The notes below the pieces were generated by a model. That model had not been told where the DNA came from and searched no databases. It saw nothing but the letters and a program-made list of their open reading frames with translations. Below are positions 7,347 through 14,448 of a stretch of DNA of 18,757 nt, piece after piece. Position 1 is the first letter of the stretch. Each line of letters opens with the position of its first letter. The stretch comes from Fusobacteriaceae bacterium. GTDB taxonomy: Bacteria; Fusobacteriota; Fusobacteriia; Fusobacteriales; Fusobacteriaceae. The stretch spans positions 1 to 18,757 of the forward strand of contig CAAFPW010000082.1 in assembly GCA_900764925.1 (NCBI GenBank). The letters run 5' to 3'. Made by a program: the position numbers and the translations under genes.

Positions 7347-10300
7347 CTATTTGAAATATTTAACTCCATTTTCAAATATTTTTTGCTCTTTGTTTCCTAT
7401 TATATTCTTAAATACGTTGTTTCCACTTCTCTCTGTATGTCCCATCTTACCAAATACTCTTCCATCTGGAGATGTAATTCCTTCTATTGCAAAACTTGAT
7501 CCATTAGGATTGAATCTAAACTCATTAGTTGGTTGTCCTTCTAAGTTTACATATTGAGTTGCAACTTGTCCATTTTCAAATAATCTTTTGATAACTTCAT
7601 CGCTTGCGAAGAATCTTCCCTCTCCGTGAGATACAGCTATTTCAAACTCTGCTCCTAACTCTATTCCAGAAAGCCATGGTGATTTATTAGATGTTACTTT
7701 TGTTGTAACCATTTGAGAAATATGTCTACCTATCTTATTGAATGTAAGTGTTGGTGATTCCTCAGTTATTTTTCCTATCTCTCCATAAGGTAGTAATCCT
7801 GATTTAATAAGAGCTTGGAAACCATTACAGATTCCTAAAATAAGTCCATCTCTATCTAAGAACTTATGGATAGCTTCTGCTACTTTTGGATTTGTAAGTA
7901 CAGTAGCTATAAATTTACCTGATCCATCTGGTTCGTCTCCAGCACTAAATCCACCTGGGAACATTAAGATTTGTGAGTTATTTATCTCTTTTACCATCTT
8001 TTCTATTGAATCATTGATATACTCTTGAGTTAAGTTTCTAAATACTAAGATATTTGATTCTGCTCCTGCTTTTTCAAATACTTTTGCTGAATCGTATTCA
8101 CAGTTTGTTCCTGGGAAAGCTGGAACTAAAACTCTTGGTTTAGCAACTTTATTTTTACATACTATTATCTCTTTAGCTTTATATGGTGTCCAAATGTAGT
8201 TTTCAACTTTTTCTATTGTCTTATGAGGGAATACTGGGAATAGTTTATCTAACCATACCTTTTCTCCTTTTGTCATATCTATCTCAATATCTCCAACTAC
8301 TACTTTGTATTCAGATATTGTCTCTCCAAGTAACTCTACATTCTTACCTGTAAGCTCTGTTGTAGCCTCTACTACAAATGTTCCATATCCTAGTTTGAAT
8401 AGGTCGTCTCCAAGATTTTCTATCTTAGCTCCCACTCTATTTCCTAGTGTCATCTTACTTACTGCTTCTGCTATACCACCATTTTTCAATGTCATAGCTG
8501 AAACTATATTTCCATTTACTATATTTTCATGGATATATTCAAAGTTTTCTTTTAACTCATCTATATTAGGCATGTAATTTTCTAACATATGGTGTCTTAC
8601 TAAGTAGATCTTATTTCCAGATTTTTTAAACTCTGGAGATACAACTACACTTGCCTTAACAGGAGTTACTGCGAAAGATATCAATGTAGGTGGTACATGG
8701 ATATCATTGAATGTTCCACTCATAGAGTCCTTTCCACCAATTGCTGGGATTCCAAATGCTCTTTGAACTTCTATTGTTCCCAATAGAGCTGAGAAAGGTT
8801 TTCCCCAGTTTTTAGAGTTTTGTCCTAATTTTTGGAAATACTCTTGGAATGATAATCTTACAGTTTTATAATCTGCTCCTATTGAAACTAATTTAGCTAA
8901 TGATTCAACTACTGCATAAGCTCCTCCATGGAATTGTGACCAAGATGAAAGAACTGGATTGTATCCCCAAGTAATTGCTGAAGCTGTATCTGTTTCTCCC
9001 TTTAGTAATGGTATTTTTTGTACACTTACATCTGTTGGAGTCATTTGATATTTTCCACCAAATGGCATAAGAACTGTTGTAGCTCCTATTGTAGAGTCAA
9101 ATATCTCCATAAGTCCCTTTTGAGAAGCTACATTTAGAGATGAAAGCATATTGTACCATTTAGCCTCTAAATTTTCTCCCTCATAAGCTACTTTTGTAAG
9201 TGGGCTCTCCTCATAAGAGATATTTTCTACTTCTACTTCTGTCTCTTGAGTTACTCCATTAGTATCTAAGAAATCTCTAGAGATATCTACTATCTTCTTA
9301 CCTTTCCAATTTAGTACCAATCTATTTGTATCAGTTACCTCTGCAACTACTGTAGCTTGTAGGTTCTCTTTATTAGCTAACTCTATAAATTTCTCTCTGT
9401 CTTTAGCTTCAATTACTACTGCCATTCTCTCTTGTGATTCAGATATAGCTAACTCTGTTCCACTTAATCCTAAGTATTTAGTAGGTACTACATCTAGGTT
9501 GATATTTAATCCTGGAGCTAACTCTCCTATTGCTACTGAAACTCCTCCAGCACCAAAATCGTTACATTTTTTTATAAGTCTAGTAACTTCTGGATTTCTA
9601 AATAATCTTTGAATTTTTCTCTCTTCTGGAGCGTTTCCTTTTTGTACCTCTGCTCCACAAAGTCTCAATGAATCATCTGTATGCTCTTTAGAAGATCCAG
9701 TTGCTCCTCCACAACCATCTCTTCCTGTTTTTCCTCCAAGTAGAACAACTATGTCTCCCTTAGAAGCGTTCTCTCTTCTTACCCAATCAGCTGGTACAGC
9801 TCCAACAACTGCTCCAACTTCCATTCTTTTTGCTTTATATCCATCGTGGTATATCTCAGCTACATGTCCAGTTGTAAGTCCTATTTGGTTTCCATAAGCT
9901 GAATATCCAGCTGCTGCTCCAGTTGTGATTTTCTTTTGAGGTAGTTTTCCAGCTAATGTATCCTCTAATTTTTCTAGTGGGTTTCCAGAACCTGTTACTC
10001 TGATAGCTTGGTATACATAAGATCTTCCTGAAAGTGGGTCTCTTATTGCTCCTCCTAAACAAGTAGAAGCTCCTCCAAATGGTTCTATCTCAGTTGGGTG
10101 GTTATGAGTTTCGTTCTTAAACATAAGTAGCCATTTTTCTATTTTTCCATCTACGTCTACATCTATATATACTGAACAAGCATTTATCTCATCTGAAACC
10201 TCTAAATCATCTAACTTTCCAGTCTTTCTCATCTCTTTACCACAGATAGTTGCCATATCCATAAGAGATATATATTTTTTCTCTAGTCTTTCTTGGTGAA

Positions 10301-11075
10301 CAAATTTTCTGCTCTCTAAATAGTTATCAAAAGCTTTTTGTAATGTTTCTCCAAATTGTCCTTTAGGGAATACTACACTTTTTATTTTTGTTTCAAATGT
10401 AGTATGTCTACAGTGGTCAGACCAATAAGTATCTAATACTTTTATCTCTGTTTCTGTTGGGTTTCTCTTTTCTGTATCTCTAAAGTACTCTTGAACAAAA
10501 GCTATATCTGCAAAAGTCATAGCAAGTCCAAGTTCCTTTCTAAAGTTTTCTAACTCTTCAGCATTGTATTCTATAAATTTATCAAATACAGGAACTTCTT
10601 GAGCTTGTTCTCCCTCTTCTATCTCTAATTTTTCAAGAGTTTTTTCTCTCATCTCAACAGGATTGATGTAATATTTTTTTACTCTATCTAGCTCTTCATC
10701 AGAAATTTTTCCTTCTAAAACTATTACCTTTCCACTTGTTACTACTACATTTTGGTTCTTATCTGAGATAAGGTTTAAACATTGCATAGCTGAGTCTGCT
10801 CTTTGGTCAAATTGCCCTGGTAAAAACTCTACAGCAAAATATTTAGCTCCTCTTGTATCTAATTTTTCTGATACAGTATCTGTAACAACTTCAGAAAAAA
10901 TAAGTTTTTTAGCTTTCTCTAATTCTGAACTCTCCACTTCAAATACATCATAACAATTTAATAATCTCACTTTTTCAAGTCCATGTAATTGAAGACTCTC
11001 TCTTAACTCATTCTCAAGTCTTTTAGCTTCTAGATCAAATCCTGATTTTTTTTCAACAAAAATACGATAATTCAT
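7347..11075 (-). CDS. purL: Phosphoribosylformylglycinamidine synthase, single-chain large PurL
   Basis: Converts FGAR to FGAM with glutamine and ATP (step 4). The 1242-residue chain combines all functions that Bacillus splits over PurS, PurL and PurQ. An N-terminal PurS-like region is followed by the tandem ATP-binding/synthase halves (for example TYWSDHCRHTTFETK, the NETHNHPTEIEPFGGASTC region, and GIPAIGGKDSMSGTF). A C-terminal class I glutaminase follows from about residue 980, with nucleophile Cys1083 in GICNGFQ and His1213/Glu1215 in MGHTERSG. It is slightly shorter than E. coli PurL (1295 aa) and resembles the clostridial/fusobacterial clade. A strong AGGAGGAG ribosome binding site precedes the ATG. 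It lies 41 bases after fhs. Confidence 0.97.
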   Translation of the reverse strand: MNYRIFVEKKSGFDLEAKRLENELRESLQLHGLEKVRLLNCYDVFEVESSELEKAKKLIFSEVVTDTVSEKLDTRGAKYFAVEFLPGQFDQRADSAMQCLNLISDKNQNVVVTSGKVIVLEGKISDEELDRVKKYYINPVEMREKTLEKLEIEEGEQAQEVPVFDKFIEYNAEELENFRKELGLAMTFADIAFVQEYFRDTEKRNPTETEIKVLDTYWSDHCRHTTFETKIKSVVFPKGQFGETLQKAFDNYLESRKFVHQERLEKKYISLMDMATICGKEMRKTGKLDDLEVSDEINACSVYIDVDVDGKIEKWLLMFKNETHNHPTEIEPFGGASTCLGGAIRDPLSGRSYVYQAIRVTGSGNPLEKLEDTLAGKLPQKKITTGAAAGYSAYGNQIGLTTGHVAEIYHDGYKAKRMEVGAVVGAVPADWVRRENASKGDIVVLLGGKTGRDGCGGATGSSKEHTDDSLRLCGAEVQKGNAPEERKIQRLFRNPEVTRLIKKCNDFGAGGVSVAIGELAPGLNINLDVVPTKYLGLSGTELAISESQERMAVVIEAKDREKFIELANKENLQATVVAEVTDTNRLVLNWKGKKIVDISRDFLDTNGVTQETEVEVENISYEESPLTKVAYEGENLEAKWYNMLSSLNVASQKGLMEIFDSTIGATTVLMPFGGKYQMTPTDVSVQKIPLLKGETDTASAITWGYNPVLSSWSQFHGGAYAVVESLAKLVSIGADYKTVRLSFQEYFQKLGQNSKNWGKPFSALLGTIEVQRAFGIPAIGGKDSMSGTFNDIHVPPTLISFAVTPVKASVVVSPEFKKSGNKIYLVRHHMLENYMPNIDELKENFEYIHENIVNGNIVSAMTLKNGGIAEAVSKMTLGNRVGAKIENLGDDLFKLGYGTFVVEATTELTGKNVELLGETISEYKVVVGDIEIDMTKGEKVWLDKLFPVFPHKTIEKVENYIWTPYKAKEIIVCKNKVAKPRVLVPAFPGTNCEYDSAKVFEKAGAESNILVFRNLTQEYINDSIEKMVKEINNSQILMFPGGFSAGDEPDGSGKFIATVLTNPKVAEAIHKFLDRDGLILGICNGFQALIKSGLLPYGEIGKITEESPTLTFNKIGRHISQMVTTKVTSNKSPWLSGIELGAEFEIAVSHGEGRFFASDEVIKRLFENGQVATQYVNLEGQPTNEFRFNPNGSSFAIEGITSPDGRVFGKMGHTERSGNNVFKNIIGNKEQKIFENGVKYFK

Positions 11076-11116
11076 TTCTCCTCCTGAAAAATTTAAACTA
11101 AGTTTCTTTTTAGTTT

Positions 11117-12781
11117 TTAAAATAATCCTTCTATCTTTCCATCTTCATCTATATCTATAAGTTCTGCTGCTGGTTTTTTAGGTAATCCAGGCATATCTAT
11201 TATATCTCCAGCCATAGCCACTATAAATCCAGCTCCAGCTGATATTCTTAACTCATTGATTGTCACTGTGAATCCTGTAGGTCTACCAATTAATGCTGCA
11301 TTATCTGATAGAGATTTTTGAGTCTTTGACATACATACTGGGAAATTTCCATATCCTAGCTCGTCAATTGTTTTTAACATCTTTTTAGCACCTGTACTAA
11401 ACTCTACTCCATCTGCTCCATATATCTCTTTTGCTATCTTTTCTATCTTCTCTTTTATGCTTAAATCCAATGAGTATAGCGGAGTATAGTTGTCTACCTC
11501 TTTTTCTATTTGTTTTATTACCTCATTAGCAAGAGCGATTCCTCCCTCTCCACCTTTTGCCCAAACTTCACATAGAGCAACTGGAACTTCCAACTCTTTA
11601 CAATGTTTTTCTATAAATTCAAGTTCCTTTTCAGTGTCACTTACAAATCTGTTTATAGCTACTACAACAGGTAAGTTATATTTTTTCATATTTTCTATAT
11701 GTTTATCTAAGTTTGCTATTCCTTTTTCTAAAGCTTCTAAGTTCTCTTCAGATAACTCTTTAGCTCCACCGTGATGTTTTAGAGCTCTAACTGTAGCTAC
11801 TATTACAACACAGTTAGGTTTTAAATTTCCTTTTCTACATTTTATATCTAAGAATTTTTCTGCTCCTAAATCAGCAGCAAATCCAGCTTCTGTAATAGCG
11901 TAGTCAGAAAGTTTTAGAGCTAATTTAGTTGCTAATATTGAGTTACATCCGTGAGCTATATTAGCAAATGGTCCTCCATGAATAAATACTGGTGTATTTT
12001 CTAATGTTTGTACTAAGTTAGGTTTTAAAGCTTCTTTTAATAGTGCTGTTACAGCTCCTTGAATTTTTAAATCTCCTACTGTAAGAGCTTTACCCTCTCT
12101 AGAGTATCCAAATACCATATTTTTTATCTTATCTTTTAAGTCTATTATTGATGTTGCTAAACATAGTGCAGCCATAATCTCTGAAGCTACTGTTATTTGG
12201 AAAGATGATTCTCTAGGGATTCCGTTAGCTTTTCCTCCAAGCCCAATGACAACATCTCTTAGAGCTCTATCATTCATGTCCACTACTCTTTTCCAAGTTA
12301 TCTTTGTAACATCTATATTTAATAAATTTCCAGAGTTAATATGATTATCAATACAAGCTGCTATTAAGTTGTGTGCTACTCCTATAGCATGTAAATCTCC
12401 AGTAAAATGAAGGTTTATATCTTCCATAGGGATTACTTGTGCATATCCTCCACCAGTAGCTCCACCTTTCATTCCAAATACAGGTCCTAATGATGGTTCT
12501 CTTAAAGCGGCAATTGATGATTTTCCAATTTTATTTAGTGCTTGTGTTAGCCCAACTGTTACAGTTGACTTTCCCTCTCCTGCCGGTGTAGGAGTTATAG
12601 CTGTTACTAAAACAAGCTTTCCATCTTTTTTATTTTCCAATCTTTTGAAAACATCTAAATTGATTTTAGCTTTATATTTTCCATATTGCTCAATTTCATC
12701 CTCTGTAAGTCCTATCTGTCCAGCTATTTTTAAAATATTTTCTATTTTTGCCTCTTGAGCTATTTGAATATCTGTTTTCAC
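11117..12781 (-). CDS. fhs: Formate-tetrahydrofolate ligase (10-formyl-THF synthetase)
   Basis: Makes 10-formyl-THF from formate, THF and ATP in the cytosol, supplying PurN and PurH of the same operon. The 554-aa length is normal (about 556). The P-loop-like TPTPAGEGKST is at residues 63-73. Other typical segments are LREPSLGPVFGMKGGATGGG, FTGDLHAIGVAHNL, and the C-terminal AGAGFIVAMAGDIIDMPGLP. It is first in the operon and is the gene controlled directly by the leader. I use the GTG at 12781-12779, five bases after AGGAGG. An ATG two bases upstream is out of frame and reads ATG-TGA, so it cannot start the protein. Confidence 0.96.
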   Translation of the reverse strand: MKTDIQIAQEAKIENILKIAGQIGLTEDEIEQYGKYKAKINLDVFKRLENKKDGKLVLVTAITPTPAGEGKSTVTVGLTQALNKIGKSSIAALREPSLGPVFGMKGGATGGGYAQVIPMEDINLHFTGDLHAIGVAHNLIAACIDNHINSGNLLNIDVTKITWKRVVDMNDRALRDVVIGLGGKANGIPRESSFQITVASEIMAALCLATSIIDLKDKIKNMVFGYSREGKALTVGDLKIQGAVTALLKEALKPNLVQTLENTPVFIHGGPFANIAHGCNSILATKLALKLSDYAITEAGFAADLGAEKFLDIKCRKGNLKPNCVVIVATVRALKHHGGAKELSEENLEALEKGIANLDKHIENMKKYNLPVVVAINRFVSDTEKELEFIEKHCKELEVPVALCEVWAKGGEGGIALANEVIKQIEKEVDNYTPLYSLDLSIKEKIEKIAKEIYGADGVEFSTGAKKMLKTIDELGYGNFPVCMSKTQKSLSDNAALIGRPTGFTVTINELRISAGAGFIVAMAGDIIDMPGLPKKPAAELIDIDEDGKIEGLF

Positions 12782-12805
12782 ATTTACCTCCTAAAATTTA
12801 TCATT

Positions 12806-12860
12806 AAAAACAAAAGGTCTAAGTACACACTGATGCTTTGCATTAGTACACACTTAGACC
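12806..12860 (-). terminator. Intrinsic terminator (attenuator) in the fhs leader
   Basis: On the minus strand, arms at 12860-12840 and 12836-12816 (21 positions each) close a 3-base AAA loop and are followed directly by TTTTGTTTTT (12815-12806). Sixteen positions are Watson-Crick, four in a row are G-U/U-G wobbles, and one is A-C. Both arms contain the same 10-mer, AGTGTGTACT. The wobbles would be A-C mismatches in a plus-strand RNA, so the hairpin is suited to the fhs transcript only. It sits 25 bases before the fhs start codon, where it can only act as an attenuator of the operon, and the leader ORF ends inside its 5' arm. Confidence 0.88.
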
Positions 12861-12953
12861 ACTATTTATATGTATTCTTAAGTTTACAATTATGCCTTTG
12901 TTAGTAATTTTTTTCAGCCTATTTTTTAGCTTCTTTTTCTTAACAAATAGCAT
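12843..12953 (-). CDS. Putative 36-aa basic leader peptide of the purine operon
   Basis: An ATG (12953-12951) six bases after an AGGAGG ribosome binding site opens a 36-codon frame ending with TAA at 12845-12843. The peptide is very basic at its N terminus (MLFVKKKKLKNRLKK) and more hydrophobic after residue 20 (GIIVNLRIHINSGLSVY), with eight Lys and two Arg. I recognise no family. It lies between a purine riboswitch aptamer and the terminator before fhs, and its last six codons and stop are inside the terminator's 5' arm. A ribosome finishing this frame would cover that arm. The strong start site and position favour a real, regulatory translation event. Lysine richness may simply reflect A-rich DNA, and the peptide itself may have no function. 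Confidence 0.6.
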   Translation of the reverse strand: MLFVKKKKLKNRLKKITNKGIIVNLRIHINSGLSVY

Positions 12954-12958
12954 ATTTC

Positions 12959-12994
12959 TCCTCCTAAGTTATATTTCATACATACCTAAGAGGA
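12959..12994 (-). promoter_or_regulatory. Hairpin that can sequester the leader-ORF Shine-Dalgarno
   Basis: On the minus strand TCCTCTTAGG (12994-12985) pairs with CTTAGGAGGA (12968-12959) over ten consecutive positions, two of them G-U, across a 16-base loop. The second arm is the ribosome binding site of the 36-codon leader ORF. The first arm can instead pair over seven positions with the 3' strand of aptamer helix P2 (GAGAGGA, 13054-13048). The two structures exclude each other, which is what an expression platform needs. Pairing is read by eye; stability was not calculated. Confidence 0.6.
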
Positions 12995-13009
12995 TGTTAA
13001 AATCACTCT

Positions 13010-13078
13010 ATACTCATAGCAGTTAATTTAAGGTTAACCGTAGAAACTCCTCTCCATATCAGAGGTATATATGAGAAT
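13010..13078 (-). promoter_or_regulatory. Purine riboswitch aptamer, guanine/hypoxanthine class
   Basis: Reading the minus strand: P1 is CTCATA (13075-13070) with TATGAG (13018-13013). P2 is CCTCT/AGAGG (13065-13061, 13053-13049) around loop GATATGG. The J2/3 core is GTTTCTAC. P3 is GGTTAA/TTAACT (13039-13034, 13026-13021) around loop CCTTAAA. L2 and L3 match the kissing loops of the xpt and add riboswitches. The base that selects the ligand (position 74 in xpt numbering) is C at 13019, predicting guanine or hypoxanthine, not adenine. U47 and U51 equivalents are kept. J1/2 reads TATA instead of the usual TAAT, and position 73 is G instead of A. Guanine binding normally switches such operons off. 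Confidence 0.9.
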
Positions 13079-13097
13079 TATTCTGTTCTATACACTA

Positions 13098-13126
13098 AGA
13101 ATATCATAAAACTGAAATTTTGTCAA
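13098..13126 (-). promoter_or_regulatory. Sigma-70-type promoter of the fhs-pur operon
   Basis: A perfect -35 TTGACA (13126-13121) is separated by 17 bases from TATTCT (13103-13098), five of six matches to the -10 consensus. Transcription would begin near 13091, about 13 bases before the riboswitch aptamer, giving a leader of roughly 310 bases before fhs. Confidence 0.75.
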
Positions 13127-13195
13127 AATAAAAATATTTTTTTTAAAATTCTACATTTTTATTTCTGTACTAGTGCTTTAAATTCAAATTATAAA

Positions 13196-13633
13196 CTATT
13201 TGTTCGACAACATTTTGTTGATGTAAGTCACAGCCATGACGTATCCATCACTTCCTAGACCACAGATTTGTCCTAAACAAGCTGGAGCTGTAAAAGATTT
13301 ATGACGAAACTCCTCTCTCTTATGGATATTTGTAAGATGAACCTCTATTGTTGGCAAATCCACACTTTTAAGAGCATCATAAAGAGCTATCGAAGTATGA
13401 GTATATGCCCCAGGATTGATAACTATCCCATCATACTTCTCTAAGTAAGCTTTTTGTATGTAGTTTATTAGTTCTCCCTCGATATTACTTTGATAGAAAT
13501 CTAAAATTGTCTCTCTACACTCACTCTTTATATATTCACACATCTCGTCATAACTTTGTGCTCCATATATACTCTTCTCTCTTATTCCCAAAAAGTTTAT
13601 ATTCGGCCCATTTAGAACCATAATTTTTCTCAT
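13196..13633 (-). CDS. aroQ: 3-Dehydroquinate dehydratase, type II
   Basis: Dehydrates 3-dehydroquinate to 3-dehydroshikimate in the shikimate pathway. The 145-aa size and motifs are those of the small dodecameric type II enzyme: GPNINFLGIREKSIYG with catalytic Tyr23, INPGAYTHTS (Asn73, His79), and EVHLTNIHKREEFRHKS with His99. The ATG overlaps the aroE stop in the arrangement ATGA, and GGAGG lies seven bases before it, so translation is probably coupled. It is the last gene of the aroC-aroE-aroQ unit. Downstream I see only an AT-only hairpin, not a convincing terminator, before the purine operon promoter. Confidence 0.95.
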   Translation of the reverse strand: MRKIMVLNGPNINFLGIREKSIYGAQSYDEMCEYIKSECRETILDFYQSNIEGELINYIQKAYLEKYDGIVINPGAYTHTSIALYDALKSVDLPTIEVHLTNIHKREEFRHKSFTAPACLGQICGLGSDGYVMAVTYINKMLSNK

Positions 13634-14448
13634 CTATCCACCTCCAATCTCTCATTTAGTATCTTTTCTATCTCCTCTTCTACCTCCCTTTTTATCTCCA
13701 TATTTTGCCAAAGTTCTTCACTTTTTATAGCCTGTTCTATTAACATTATTGTTCCATTTACAGACTTTAGTCCATTTTCTTCTGCTAAAGCTAAAAATTT
13801 AGTTTTTTTAGGGTTATAGATCATATCTACAGCTGTATCAAATCTTTTTATTATCTCTTCTGGTACTGGAGTGTTTTCTATATCTGGGTACATTCCACAA
13901 GGGGTAGTATTTATAATTATATCTCCACCTATAATGTCATCATAAGAGTTAATTTCAATATTTTTGAATTTCTCTCTCAATCCTTCTCTTTTATTTTTTA
14001 CATCTCTTGTAATAACTACAATCTCCTTAGCTCCCAAATCTTGTAAAGCTACTATAACAGATTTAGCTGCTCCTCCACTTCCCAATACATAACATATTTT
14101 ACCTTTTACCTTAACACTAGATTTCTCAAGCATTCTAATTACTCCAAAATAGTCACTATTGTACCCACAACTCTTTCCATTCTCTATCTTAACGAGATTT
14201 ACCGCTCCTATTTTTAAAGCTTCCTCAGATATATGATCCAACTCTTTCATTATCTTCTCTTTATATGGAATAGTTATATTAAATCCAATTACTTGCTCCT
14301 TTTTTAACCCTTCCACTATACTTTTTTCTTCAGGAATCTCATAGAGCTTATACTCACCATCTATTCCAATTTTATTTAAAATATAACTATGTATAATAGG
14401 GGATAGTGAGTGCCCAAGTTTTTTCCCAACTAGACCATACTTATTCAT
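13630..14448 (-). CDS. aroE: Shikimate dehydrogenase
   Basis: Reduces 3-dehydroshikimate to shikimate with NADPH. The product is 272 aa. It has the substrate-binding KLGHSLSP (10-17), FNITIPYKEK with catalytic Lys63, YNSDYFG with Asp99, and the nucleotide-binding VLGSGGAAKSV near residue 125. The frame could open at two ATGs 18 and 15 bases upstream (14466, 14463), but AAGGAGGAAAAT lies between them and the next ATG. I therefore start at 14448. This leaves an 8-base overlap with the end of aroC and a 4-base overlap with aroQ, typical of a coupled operon. Confidence 0.94.
   Translation of the reverse strand: MNKYGLVGKKLGHSLSPIIHSYILNKIGIDGEYKLYEIPEEKSIVEGLKKEQVIGFNITIPYKEKIMKELDHISEEALKIGAVNLVKIENGKSCGYNSDYFGVIRMLEKSSVKVKGKICYVLGSGGAAKSVIVALQDLGAKEIVVITRDVKNKREGLREKFKNIEINSYDDIIGGDIIINTTPCGMYPDIENTPVPEEIIKRFDTAVDMIYNPKKTKFLALAEENGLKSVNGTIMLIEQAIKSEELWQNMEIKREVEEEIEKILNERLEVDR

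Noticed and set aside
12926..12979. A 17-codon overlapping frame starting at an ATG before the leader ORF
   Set aside because: It has no Shine-Dalgarno, runs through the ribosome binding site of the better 36-codon frame and looks like chance.
13126..13164. A/T-only hairpin downstream of aroQ as an intrinsic terminator
   Set aside because: It has no G-C pairs and a long loop, and its second arm overlaps the purine promoter -35; such repeats are expected by chance at this base composition.
12784..13195. ZTP (pfl) or THF riboswitch before fhs
   Set aside because: Expected for fhs, but the leader lacks the pfl core motifs, while L2, J2/3, L3 and J3/1 of a purine aptamer are clearly present.
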